This document shows positions 20,063 through 32,658 of a stretch of DNA of 64,000 nt, piece after piece. The stretch comes from Flectonema sp. DT1601 (taxonomy: Eukaryota > Euglenozoa > Diplonemea > Diplonemida > Diplonemidae), in NCBI GenBank assembly GCA_964019425.1, contig OZ025781.1, positions 682,001 to 746,000 of the forward strand, in the 5' to 3' direction. Made by a program: the position numbers and the translations under genes. Within the stretch, counting starts at the first letter, position 1; each line of letters opens with the position of its first letter. The notes beneath the pieces are model-generated. The model was not told the origin of the DNA and made no database searches. It saw only the letters and a program-made list of their open reading frames with translations.

Positions 20063-23000
20063 TATGATGTACTAAACATACCATGCACCACTCTGATGTT
20101 TCATGATTGATATGGTTACACACACACAAATATTTTATGCTGATTAACTCTCTCTTTCTCTCTCTCTGGTATTTTTGATTTCCTGTTCTACATGAAGTTC
20201 CCCACCCATGGGTAAATTCCATGGTGAATTGTATCCCATCAGTTCGTCATGGGAGAACCCATGGAAGATTCTGTTCCCTACTTTTGATTTTCCACAGCTG
20301 TCTCACTTCCATTATCCTCACCAACCACATGATGTACTAAACATACCATGCACCACTCTGATGTTTCATGATTGATATGGTTACACACACACAAATATTT
20401 TATGCTGATTAACTCTCTCTTTCTCTCTCTCTAGTATTTTTGATTTCCTGTTCTACATGAAGTTCCCCACCCATGGGTAAATTCCATGGTGAATTGTATC
20501 CCATCAGTTCGTCATGGGAGAACCCATGGAAGATTCTTTTCCCTGCTATTGCTTTTCCACAGCTGTCTCACTTCCATTATCCTCACCAACCACATGATGT
20601 ACTAAACATACCATGCACCACTCTGATGTTTCATGATTGATATGGTTACACACACACAAATATTTTATGCTGATTGACTCTCTCTTCCTCTCTCTCTGGT
20701 ATTTTTGATTTCCTGTTCTACAAGAAGTTCCCCACCCATGGGTAAATTCCATGGTGAATTGTATCCCATCAGTTCGTCATGGGAGAACCCATGGAAGATT
20801 CTGTTCCCTACTTTTGATTTTCCACAGCTGTCTCACTTCCATTATCCTCACCAACCACATGATGTACTAAACATACCATGCACCACTCTGATGTTTCATG
20901 ATTGATATGGTTACACACACACAAATATTTTATGCTGATTAACTCTCTCTTTCTCTCTCTCTAGTATTTTTGATTTCCTGTTCTACATGAAGTTCCCCAC
21001 CCATGGGTAAATTCCATGGTGAATTGTATCCCATCAGTTCGTCATGGGAGAACCCATGGAAGATTCTTTTCCCTGCTATTGCTTTTCCACAGCTGTCTCA
21101 CTTCCATTATCCTCACCAACCACATGATGTACTAAACATACCATGCACCACTCTGATGTTTCATGATTGATATGGTTACACACACACAAATATTTTATGC
21201 TGATTGACTCTCTCTTCCTCTCTCTCTGGTATTTTTGATTTCCTGTTCTACAAGAAGTTCCCCACCCATGGGTAAATTCCATGGTGAATTGTATCCCATC
21301 AGTTCGTCATGGGAGAACCCATGGAAGATTCTTTTCCCTGCTATTGATTTTCCACAGCTGTCTCACTTCCATTGTCCTCACCAACCACATGATGTACTAA
21401 ACATACCATGCACCACTCTGATGTTTCATGATTGATATGGTTACACACACACAAATACTTTATGCTGATTGACTCTCCCATTCTCTCTCTCTCTCTCTGG
21501 TATTTGATTTCCTGTTCTACATGAAGTTCCCCACCCATGGGTAAATTCCATGGTGAATTGTATCCCATCAGTTCGTCATGGGAGAACCCATGGAAGATTC
21601 TTTTCCCTGCTATTGATTTTCCACAGCTGTCTCACTTCCATTGTCCTCACCAACCACATGATGTACTAAACATACCATGCACCACTCTGATGTTTCATGA
21701 TTGATATGGTTACACACACACAAATATTTTATGCTGATTAACTCTCCTATTCTCTCTCTCTCTCTCTGGTATTTGATTTCCTGTTCTACATGAAGTTCCC
21801 CACCCATGGGTAAATTCCATGGTGAATTGTATCCCATCAGTTCGTCATGGGAGAACCCATGGAAGATTCTGTTCCCTACTTTTGATTTTCCACAGCTGTC
21901 TCACTTCCATTATCCTCACCAACCACATGATGTACTAAACATACCATGCACCACTCTGATGTTTCATGATTGATATGGTTACACACACACAAATATTTTA
22001 TGCTGATTGACTCTCTCTTCCTCTCTCTCTGGTATTTTTGATTTCCTGTTCTACAAGAAGTTCCCCACCCATGGGTAAATTCCATGGTGAATTGTATCCC
22101 ATCAGTTCGTCATGGGAGAACCCATGGAAGATTCTTTTCCCTGCTATTGCTTTTCCACAGCTGTCTCACTTCCATTGTCCTCACCAACCACATGATGTAC
22201 TAAACATACCATGCACCACTCTGATGTTTCATGATTGATATGGTTACACACACACAAATACTTTATGCTGATTGACTCTCCCATTCTCTCTCTCTCTCTC
22301 TGGTATTTGATTTCCTGTTCTACATGAAGTTCCCCACCCATGGGTAAATTCCATGGTGAATTGTATCCCATCAGTTCGTCATGGGAGAACCCATGGAAGA
22401 TTCTGTTCCCTACTTTTGATTTTCCACAGCTGTCTCACTTCCATTATCCTCACCAACCACATGATGTACTAAACATACCATGCACCACTCTGATGTTTCA
22501 TGATTGATATGGTTACACACACACAAATATTTTATGCTGATTGACTCTCTCTTCCTCTCTCTCTGGTATTTTTGATTTCCTGTTCTACAAGAAGTTCCCC
22601 ACCCATGGGTAAATTCCATGGTGAATTGTATCCCATCAGTTCGTCATGGGAGAACCCATGGAAGATTCTTTTCCCTGCTATTGATTTTCCACAGCTGTCT
22701 CACTTCCATTGTCCTCACCAACCACATGATGTACTAAACATACCATGCACCACTCTGATGTTTCATGATTGATATGGTTACACACACACAAATACTTTAT
22801 GCTGATTGACTCTCCCATTCTCTCTCTCTCTCTCTGGTATTTGATTTCCTGTTCTACATGAAGTTCCCCACCCATGGGTAAATTCCATGGTGAATTGTAT
22901 CCCATCAGTTCGTCATGGGAGAACCCATGGAAGATTCTTTTCCCTGCTATTGATTTTCCACAGCTGTCTCACTTCCATTGTCCTCACCAACCACATGATG

Positions 23001-26000
23001 TACTAAACATACCATGCACCACTCTGATGTTTCATGATTGATATGGTTACACACACACAAATACTTTATGCTGATTGACTCTCCCATTCTCTCTCTCTCT
23101 CTCTGGTATTTGATTTCCTGTTCTACATGAAGTTCCCCACCCATGGGTAAATTCCATGGTGAATTGTATCCCATCAGTTCGTCATGGGAGAACCCATGGA
23201 AGATTCTTTTCCCTGCTATTGATTTTCCACAGCTGTCTCACTTCCATTGTCCTCACCAACCACATGATGTACTAAACATACCATGCACCACTCTGATGTT
23301 TCATGATTGATATGGTTACACACACACAAATATTTTATGCTGATTAACTCTCCTATTCTCTCTCTCTCTCTCTGGTATTTGATTTCCTGTTCTACATGAA
23401 GTTCCCCACCCATGGGTAAATTCCATGGTGAATTGTATCCCATCAGTTCGTCATGGGAGAACCCATGGAAGATTCTGTTCCCTACTTTTGATTTTCCACA
23501 GCTGTCTCACTTCCATTATCCTCACCAACCACATGATGTACTAAACATACCATGCACCACTCTGATGTTTCATGATTGATATGGTTACACACACACAAAT
23601 ATTTTATGCTGATTGACTCTCTCTTCCTCTCTCTCTGGTATTTTTGATTTCCTGTTCTACAAGAAGTTCCCCACCCATGGGTAAATTCCATGGTGAATTG
23701 TATCCCATCAGTTCGTCATGGGAGAACCCATGGAAGATTCTTTTCCCTGCTATTGCTTTTCCACAGCTGTCTCACTTCCATTGTCCTCACCAACCACATG
23801 ATGTACTAAACATACCATGCACCACTCTGATGTTTCATGATTGATATGGTTACACACACACAAATACTTTATGCTGATTGACTCTCCCATTCTCTCTCTC
23901 TCTCTCTGGTATTTGATTTCCTGTTCTACATGAAGTTCCCCACCCATGGGTAAATTCCATGGTGAATTGTATCCCATCAGTTCGTCATGGGAGAACCCAT
24001 GGAAGATTCTGTTCCCTACTTTTGATTTTCCACAGCTGTCTCACTTCCATTATCCTCACCAACCACATGATGTACTAAACATACCATGCACCACTCTGAT
24101 GTTTCATGATTGATATGGTTACACACACACAAATATTTTATGCTGATTGACTCTCTCTTCCTCTCTCTCTGGTATTTTTGATTTCCTGTTCTACAAGAAG
24201 TTCCCCACCCATGGGTAAATTCCATGGTGAATTGTATCCCATCAGTTCGTCATGGGAGAACCCATGGAAGATTCTTTTCCCTGCTATTGATTTTCCACAG
24301 CTGTCTCACTTCCATTGTCCTCACCAACCACATGATGTACTAAACATACCATGCACCACTCTGATGTTTCATGATTGATATGGTTACACACACACAAATA
24401 CTTTATGCTGATTGACTCTCTCTTCCTCTCTCTCTGGTATTTTTGATTTCCTGTTCTACATGAAGTTCCCCACCCATGGGTAAATTCCATGGTGAATTGT
24501 ATCCCATCAGTTCGTCATGGGAGAACCCATGGAAGATTCTTTTCCCTGCTATTGCTTTTCCACAGCTGTCTCACTTCCATTGTCCTCACCAACCACATGA
24601 TGTACTAAACATACCATGCACCACTCTGATGTTTCATGATTGATATGGTTACACACACACAAATACTTTATGCTGATTGACTCTCCCATTCTCTCTCTCT
24701 CTCTCTGGTATTTGATTTCCTGTTCTACATGAAGTTCCCCACCCATGGGTAAATTCCATGGTGAATTGTATCCCATCAGTTCGTCATGGGAGAACCCATG
24801 GAAGATTCTTTTCCCTGCTATTGCTTTTCCACAGCTGTCTCACTTCCATTGTCCTCACCAACCACATGATGTACTAAACATACCATGCACCACTCTGATG
24901 TTTCATGATTGATATGGTTACACACACACAAATACTTTATGCTGATTGACTCTCCCTTTCTCTCTCTCTCTCTCTGGTATTTGATTTCCTGTTCTACATG
25001 AAGTTCCCCACCCATGGGTAAATTCCATGGTGAATTGTATCCCATCAGTTCGTCATGGGAGAACCCATGGAAGATTCTTTTCCCTGCTATTGCTTTTCCA
25101 CAGCTGTCTCACTTCCATTATCCTCACCAACTACATGATGTACTAAACATACCATGCACCACTCTGATGTTTCATGATTGATATGGTTACACACACACAA
25201 ATATTTTATGCTGATTAACTCTCTCTTTCTCTCTCTCTAGTATTTTTGATTTCCTGTTCTACATGAAGTTCCCCACCCATGGGTAAATTCCATGGTGAAT
25301 TGTGTCCCATCAGTTCGTCATGGGAGAACCCATGGAAGATTCTTTTCCCTGCTATTGCTTTTCCACAGCTGTCTCACTTCCATTATCCTCACCAACTACA
25401 TGATGTACTAAACATACCATGCACCACTCTGATGTTTCATGATTGATATGGTTACACACACACAAATACTTTATGCTGATTGACTCTCCCTTTCTCTCTC
25501 TCTCTCTCTGGTATTTGATTTCCTGTTCTACATGAAGTTCCCCACCCGTGGGTAAATTCCATGGTGAATTGTATCCCATCAGTTCGTCATGGGAGAACCC
25601 ATGGAAGATTCTTTTCCCTGCTATTGCTTTTCCACAGCTGTCTCACTTCCATTATCCTCACCAACTACATGATGTACTAAACATACCATGCACCACTCTG
25701 ATGTTTCATGATTGATATGGTTACACACACACAAATATTTTATGCTGATTAACTCTCTCTTTCTCTCTCTCTAGTATTTTTGATTTCCTGTTCTACATGA
25801 AGTTCCCCACCCATGGGTAAATTCCATGGTGAATTGTGTCCCATCAGTTCGTCATGGGAGAACCCATGGAAGATTCTTTTCCCTGCTATTGCTTTTCCAC
25901 AGCTGTCTCACTTCCATTATCCTCACCAACTACATGATGTACTAAACATACCATGCACCACTCTGATGTTTCATGATTGATATGGTTACACACACACAAA

Positions 26001-26863
26001 TACTTTATGCTGATTGACTCTCCCTTTCTCTCTCTCTCTCTCTGGTATTTGATTTCCTGTTCTACATGAAGTTCCCCACCCGTGGGTAAATTCCATGGTG
26101 AATTGTATCCCATCAGTTCGTCATGGGAGAACCCATGGAAGATTCTTTTCCCTGCTATTGCTTTTCCACAGCTGTCTCACTTCCATTATCCTCACCAACT
26201 ACATGATGTACTAAACATACCATGCACCACTCTGATGATTCATGATTGATATGGTTACACACACACAAATATTTTATGCTGATTAACTCTCCCATTCTCT
26301 CTCTGGTATTTTTGATTTCCTGTTCTACAAGAAGTTCCCCACCCATGGGTAAATTCCATGGTGAATTGTATCCCATCAGTTCGTCATGGGAGAACCCATG
26401 GAAGATTCTTTTCCCTGCTATTGCTTTTCCACAGCTGTCTCACTTCCATTATCCTCACCAACTACATGATGTACTAAACATACCATGCACCACTCTGATG
26501 TTTCATGATTGATATGGTTACACACACACAAATACTTTATGCTGATTGACTCTCCCTTTCTCTCTCTCTCTCTCTGGTATTTGATTTCCTGTTCTACATG
26601 AAGTTCCCCACCCATGGGTAAATTCCATGGTGAATTGTATCCCATCAGTTCGTCATGGGAGAACCCATGGAAGATTCTTTCCCCTGCTATTGATTTTCCA
26701 CAGCTGTCTCACTTCCATTGTCCTCACCAACCACATGATGTACTAAACATACCATGCACCACTCTGATGTTTCATGATTGATATGGTTACACACACACAA
26801 ATATTTTATGCTGATTAACTCTCTCTTTCCCTACCCCATGCGTAATTTCAATGGAGAATTGTA
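20063..26863. repeat. Satellite array, about 267-bp monomers, roughly 25 copies
   Basis: Head-to-tail monomers of 264-269 bp begin with GATGTACTAAACATACCATG. Each contains a TACACACACACAAATA stretch, a CT microsatellite of variable length and several CCATGG palindromes. Monomers are nearly identical and differ mainly in CT-run length and a few diagnostic bases. At least two monomer types alternate: TTCCTCTCTCTCTGGTATTTTTG versus CCATTCTCT...GGTATTTG. From about 21341 to 24480 the order of types repeats every 1606 bp, a six-monomer higher-order repeat. Near 25352-26113 the period is two monomers (534 bp). Small reverse-strand frames recur once per monomer, but nothing suggests they are genes. 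The last monomer decays at 26830-26863. Confidence 0.95.
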
Positions 26864-27010
26864 GTAGTGATATCGGGGGTGATGTACTATTTAACTTCGG
26901 TAAATTTACTTAACGAAGCACAACATTAATAACTTCTTAGAGACAAAAATATTATTTAATCACCTATTGCAGGCATCAACCTCAACTTAATAAATGAACG
27001 GGTTTGCTAA

Positions 27011-30000
27011 ATGTCGTTTCCAAGTCTCGTTCATCAGGAGGTCCGCGTTAGTATCGATGCCGTAAATCAAGAGATTAGTGGTCATGTTGTTCTGCACTTT
27101 TCAGCTGAAGACGGTAGGAATTGGATTCCCATTAATTATAAAGGAATGATCGGTAAAGTAGAAGCACTCGATCCACAAACTAATATTTGGAATGGTTGCA
27201 TATATAGTCAACAAAACACTGTAGCAAGTGAACAGGAAAAGAAAGGTGATCCGATTTGCCTCGAAACATTCAGCGCTTGGAGAATGCAACAATGTGAAGT
27301 TATAATAGAGACTTCGACGTGTAAACCAAATAATAATAATATGATCGTAATTAGAATATCTTTTTCATCTGTTTCTCCAACTGGATGTACCTTTGAGCCA
27401 GGGCTAACCAGAATAGCACCTCGACCTGATTTCGCACGTGTCTGGCTCCCTTGTATTGATAAGTTAAGTGCAAAGTGTAGTTGGGATGTTGTTGTTGACA
27501 TAGTAGCCGATCCAAACAGCGCTGGATCTCCCCGTGTGATTGGTATTCCAGTAAAGAGTGATGTCATTTCTGCATCAGAAATAATAATTGTCGTCAGCCA
27601 TGAATTAATAGTCAGAAAACCACCTGAAATAATTGGACAAAGTAGCCTATTGTGTTACTCACAAACAGCAATCAGTGATGTACCGTTTAGGTCTTTGCAT
27701 ACTGTTCATCAGCAGGTTGAGAAAATCTTTCAACACATCACAAGATCTGAACTTCCTCAGTTTGATATCAATATTGTGATTTGTAAAAGTATCTCATCAC
27801 CAATTCATGGAGCTCATGTAATTCTGCTACCGGAGACGTTTTGTTTTTATGATCCTCTTGCTGAGCCGATTTCATTTCTTCAAACTGCCTCACTGATATC
27901 AGCACAGTTACTCCTATACGCGGGTATCGGTAAAGCTGAGAAGTATTCCCTTTGGAAAGATATTTGGATACCCTGTGGAGCATCAGGAGCCATCGCATGG
28001 TTCATTCTCTCAAGGTACATCGGTGCTAATACCTCTACTGGAATGTTAAGAGAAGAGTCTATTTCAGTTAGAAGGACATTATCAACTGGTAGACCCGTTA
28101 TACTACATCCTCAGGGGGCAACATTCGATCCAGAATCGAGTTCTTTTTTTATTGGTATGGACAGTGCGTGTATTGCATTTCGAAAAGCTACTCTGTGTAT
28201 GTTACAATTATGTGCTTCTGTAGTTACATTGAGAAGGGATTCACGGCAAGACGCATGTGCTTGGTTTTCAGGAATCCCTCACCTGATAGAAGTAGTAATG
28301 ATGGTTGAAAACACTGAAGGACTTATACGACGAGTTAGTAGTATTTCTGACATGAATCTTGACCGATTTGTTGAACTTTACGTAACAACAGGATCGAATC
28401 CTGAAGTTGTAGTGTCTGTTGAATATGATGCAGCTGATAAAAAGATTATAGCATGTGCTGGACTAGATCCAAGAAAGCCATGTGAAAACCCAACAGTACC
28501 TGAAGTTGATGTTTTAATTGCAACACAAGAAGGTCATTCATACGAACCTGATTCTGATCCTCTCTCTCAAATTCATAGTTTTGTACTGACCGTATCAATA
28601 AGTGAGAATGTTGGAACAAAGGAATCACCATTTACCCATTCTGGTACTAAACCATTAAAAAGCCTTGGTATATCTACTTCTTCACCAGCAGCAGCAAGCC
28701 AAGACCCAATTCACTACATCATAGCTGATCCTTACCAACGACTACTACTCTGTGATGTTGGGGTAGTGCAACAGGGATATAAATTATTTATTCAAATTCA
28801 AAATGAGTTAACAGTTCCTGGAAAACTAAATGGACTCCAGCGAATAGCTGATGAATTGGGGAATAAAGATAGAGTCAAGAATGGAAAGATTCTAAAAACA
28901 ATATCAAATAACGACCAAGAACACTATTCAGTAAGGTCTGCAGCAGTGAGGTCGATGTCTGAGGAAGAAGGAGAGCTAACAGCTCGTGCAATGCTTCGGA
29001 CAATGGCGAGTGAATTTGATCCGAGTTGCCGTTTAGATCTTAATCAGCTTCTTCTTATTTCAGAACTATTAAAGTTCTTACCATCGGAATCAATCCCTCC
29101 TTCAGTTGATTTATCTACTCTAAGTAAATATCAATTTTCTGCAGTCTTTCGCTCCATTGTAATCGCTGCTTTTCCACCATCTTCAACACGACTTCTGTCT
29201 GAAATCATAAAACAAGATTGGAGAAAAGGAATTGAAATTTGCAGCTGCTTAGACTGGTTAGCAGAAGCAGGAGGAGAAGTACTAACTCATGTTAGTGTAC
29301 TTTCTGAGATGGATGTATCCCCAGATGTATCCGCTAAGTGTTTAGAATTAATTCTTGATCAGCATATCGACAACACTAATCTCAGTGAAACATACTTAAA
29401 GGCTGCTCCATTCCTACCCCAAAACATTGTTCTATCAACACACAACTCTGTAATACTATCAGCCATGATGCAGCGTTTTGATGAAAGAGATATATTCCAG
29501 ACACTGTTTTACTCTTACTGTGTTAATTGGGGAGGGAATGACTTATTTTCTGTTCCCTGTGCTGAAGGAAATCTCCAAGAACAAGTATTAAAAGTGTGTG
29601 ATGCTAGATGTAAGGAACTTCAAAAACTCAAACCCAACAACATAAAACCTGTGAACAAAGTTGTGGCATCCGCTAAAGAGCCTGCTCAGTTGGTTGCACG
29701 ACCGGTTGAAAAAAATAAAAAACTGGCTGCTATTCGTCTGTCATCGAAAGAAAAAAAGCTCACGCTTCAGCCTTCTTTCTGGAATTATAATTCAGTAAAA
29801 AGACTGAAAGTGCCTGTTCATCCTTCAGTGAGTTCCCTGGAGCTTAAAGTACCTTCAAATCAACTACAAGTTGTTCAACAGCAACTGCTTTCTTTAAACA
29901 GAAATAAGATTCGAACTGAACAGCGAGGACTACTTTTAGAAATAGTTGGATTCAATGATTCTAATCAAAATCATCAAATAGGTACCGTGACATCAAAAAC

Positions 30001-31263
30001 AGTCGTCATACTAATAACACACAAAGAAGTTGGAGAAATGCTCCAACGAAGTATAAGAGACATATTAGATAAGACAGAATGGATGACACCATCACTGACT
30101 ACACTGGAGTCACTTGGATTTAGTTTATGGTCTCCTCAGTGTGTTGGAGGGGAGGAATTGGAGAATACAGTTCCAGGTACAGGAAAGTGTAAATCGAATC
30201 AATTATCGTGGTTTTATGATAAGAGGCAACAAGAGCATCAGTTTATCGCGTCTTTTGCATCTGGTGATACAAACATTCCTTCTACTGCTGTTGGTGATGT
30301 TATTCATGGATCGTTATCATTCTTACCTCAGTCAACAAATATTGGAATTCGTCGTTGCTCTCAGCTGTGGTTGGTTTCTCAGTCCCAAGACTCAAGTCAC
30401 ATCGATGTTTTCACAATTGATCTGTACTCATGTTCTGTAGCATTAGAGTTACTTAAGGTAGTGGCTCCGCATAGAGGGTTGCCGTTCTCTTTCGAAAATG
30501 GAATTCTGTCTACAAAAAAACCAGTCAAATCTACACAGCTATCAAAAACTATTAGCGACCAACAACAGCGATCTCGTAGAACTCCAACAGTTAATCAGCA
30601 ACAGAGTGAACAAACTAGTTGTACTCTCCCAGTGTTTACTGTGTCCACACCACAGACAGGCACTATTCAACTCGAATTTCACCCTTCTGATACCGACGTT
30701 AAAGATCACATTGGACGTCTTCATGCTGGTGGTATTCCCAATTTAATAGGTAGGTCTATTCTAATTTGTAGACGAGCTGTCTTGTTACAATTGGTATGTT
30801 TGTTTGTTTTTTATAGACCTAAAAATAATAACGAAAAAAAATAACGATGGTAATCAAACAACAATTAAAACAGAAATCGGATAAGCTACCATTAGAAATC
30901 TGTCTAGAACTTTGTAGTAACTTTGCTTGTGATGCGTTGATTACTTGGTTGCCTGCGTTTGGGAATGCTATTGTTGGTGTTTCTCAAATGGTATTGCCAT
31001 CGATATGGGAAACACCAAAGGTTTCATTGACTGCCACAAAGCCTTCCGCTGGATGCCTCTGGGGATCTAGTAACCACGCAATAAACTTTCAAACACGATC
31101 TGCTTCTACACCAGTCAGTGGGATTCTTCTTGGTAGGCCTCGTGCAATACGAAAGTTTGGAGGATCATGGCTTCCTGGATCAGAAATGTTAAATTTAATA
31201 TCTGCTGCTACCGATGGTGTCACAGACATACCTATCGCTATAATGATTCATCATGTTTACTAG
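27011..31263 (+). CDS. TAF2-like TFIID subunit (inactive M1-peptidase fold), spliced
   Basis: The large first exon encodes a degenerate M1-aminopeptidase fold. Its N-terminal beta domain includes GCTFEPGLTRIAPRPDFARVWLPCID (from residue 126) and SAKCSWDVVVDIV, matching TAF2, where a cysteine near 'W.PC.D' is conserved. In the catalytic-domain region SAQLLLYAGI and KDIWIPCGASGAIAWFI stand where active peptidases have HEXXH and a downstream Glu, so zinc ligands are missing, as in TAF2. TAF2 is a TFIID subunit that touches initiator DNA. A helical HEAT-like region follows. The 3' end needs an intron: joining 27011-30793 to 30874-31263 gives 1390 residues. Another donor/acceptor pair is possible. 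The ATG follows an acceptor-like ATTGCAG at about 26973. It sits between two blocks of the same satellite. Confidence 0.68.
30794..30873 (+). other. Probable intron near the 3' end of the TAF2-like gene
   Basis: An 80-nt phase-0 intron with donor GTATGTTT and acceptor AAAACAG links the first long frame to the final ~130-codon frame. The alternative is 30750-30895 (GTAGGT...ATTAG, phase 1), which also keeps the frame open. A third acceptor (TTTTTTATAG at 30816) is the strongest by sequence but leads to an early stop when joined to 30749. I prefer the first because its donor and size match the PDZ-gene intron. Confidence 0.55.
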
Positions 31264-31439
31264 ATAGGATGAGTCATGTTTTGTTATTAATTGTTTTGTT
31301 TTATTACTTCTATACATCTCTTAACAGGTACTAATATTACTTAACTTATCCATTGATGACACGACTTTCTGTTGCTTCTGAAGCGAATCAGCCAGTTAGT
31401 CTTGAACGCCTCCGCATTCAACTTTTTCTCCAATTTTCC

Positions 31440-32238
31440 TGATGTACTAAACATACCATGCACCACTCTGATGTTTCATGATTGATATGGTTACACACAC
31501 ACAAATATTTTATGCTGATTGACTCTCTCATTCTCTCTCTCTGGTATTTGATTTCCTGTTCTACATGAAGTTCCCCACCCATGGGTAAATTCCATGGTGA
31601 ATTGTATCCCATCAGTTCGTCATGGGAGAACCCATGGAAGATTCTTTTCCCTACTTTTGATTTTCCACAGCTGTCTCACTTCCATTATCCTCACTAACCA
31701 CATGATGTACTAAACATACCATGCACCACTCTGATGTTTCATGATTGATATGGTTACACACACACAAATATTTTATGCTGATTAACTCTCTCTTTCTCTC
31801 TCTCTGGTATTTTTGATTTCCTGTTCTACAAGAAGTTCCCCACCCATGGGTAAATTCCATGGTGAATTGCATCCCATCAGTTCGTCATGGGAGAACCCAT
31901 GGAAGATTCTGTTCTCACTTCTGCTTTTCCACAGCTGTCTCACTTTCGTTGTCTTCACCAACCACATGATGTACTAAACATACCATGCACCACTCTGATG
32001 TTTCATGATTGATATGGTTACACACACACAAATATTTTATGCTGATTGACTCTCTCTTCCTCTCTCTCTGGTATTTTTGATTACCTGTTCTACATGAAGT
32101 TCCCCACCCATGGGTAAATTCCATGGTGAATTGTATCCCATCAGTTCGTCATGGGAGAACCCATGGAAGATTCTGTTCCCTACTTCTTCTTTTCCACAGC
32201 TGTCTCACTTCCATTGTCCTCACCAACCACCTGATGTG
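31440..32238. repeat. Second satellite block, three monomers
   Basis: Three monomers of the same ~265-bp satellite (starting near 31441, 31705 and 31970) lie just downstream of the TAF2-like gene. The block begins at the same monomer base (GATGTACTAAAC) as the main array. It breaks off at the same base at 32233-32238, where LRR-type sequence begins. Confidence 0.95.
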
Positions 32239-32658
32239 TACTGGAAATCATTTTTTGTCTTATTTTTCAAAAATCACTTCTCTTGACCTTTCAGGTCTTA
32301 GTAGTGTCACCAGTGTTGGAAGCTTTTTTTTGTCTAATTGTTCACAAATCAATTCTCTTGACCTTTAGTGTGAAATCTATTACAATTAATGAAGACTTGG
32401 TTGTGGATTTACTTATTAATTTATTAGAGGATTCAGACATTCTAGTTTTTAGAGAAGAGCAAGACAGGTCATGTTATTTTATAGGAAATTACAACTACAG
32501 AATATGTTGCACTATTCAGGAATCGAAGCTGCTTTTCAGTTTTTCCTTATTACTTTACGATTGTTGCCGCCGTTTTGGAACACTTCATCAATATTAATAA
32601 ACCTTTTCGTCTCTCAGTAGATTACTAAAAAAAAGGAAAACAAAAAACAACAACAACG
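32239..32658 (+). pseudogene. LRR-gene relic fused to the leader of copy A
   Basis: Positions 32239-32368 are about 1.7 units of the 75-bp LRR-coding repeat, cut from a gene whose start and end are gone. At 32369 this joins directly to the conserved leader region (32369-32600) that precedes every family member. The usual ~1.5 kb of spacer is missing, so a deletion joined a repeat unit to the leader. An acceptor-like CGTCTCTCAG ends at 32617, and a 41-nt A-rich leader precedes the ATG of copy A. Confidence 0.75.

Noticed and set aside
20546-26645. Many 66-75 codon frames on both strands in the satellite
   Set aside because: They recur once per monomer at the same position, are products of repeat sequence with fixed length, and show no start context or protein-family features.
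20063-26863. Satellite as a tandem spliced-leader RNA or 5S rRNA array
   Set aside because: The monomer size would suit, but I find no leader exon with a consistent donor plus Sm-type site, and no 5S rRNA sequence.
20063-26863. CRISPR-like array
   Set aside because: Whole monomers are repeated without unique spacers, and the sequence is eukaryotic.
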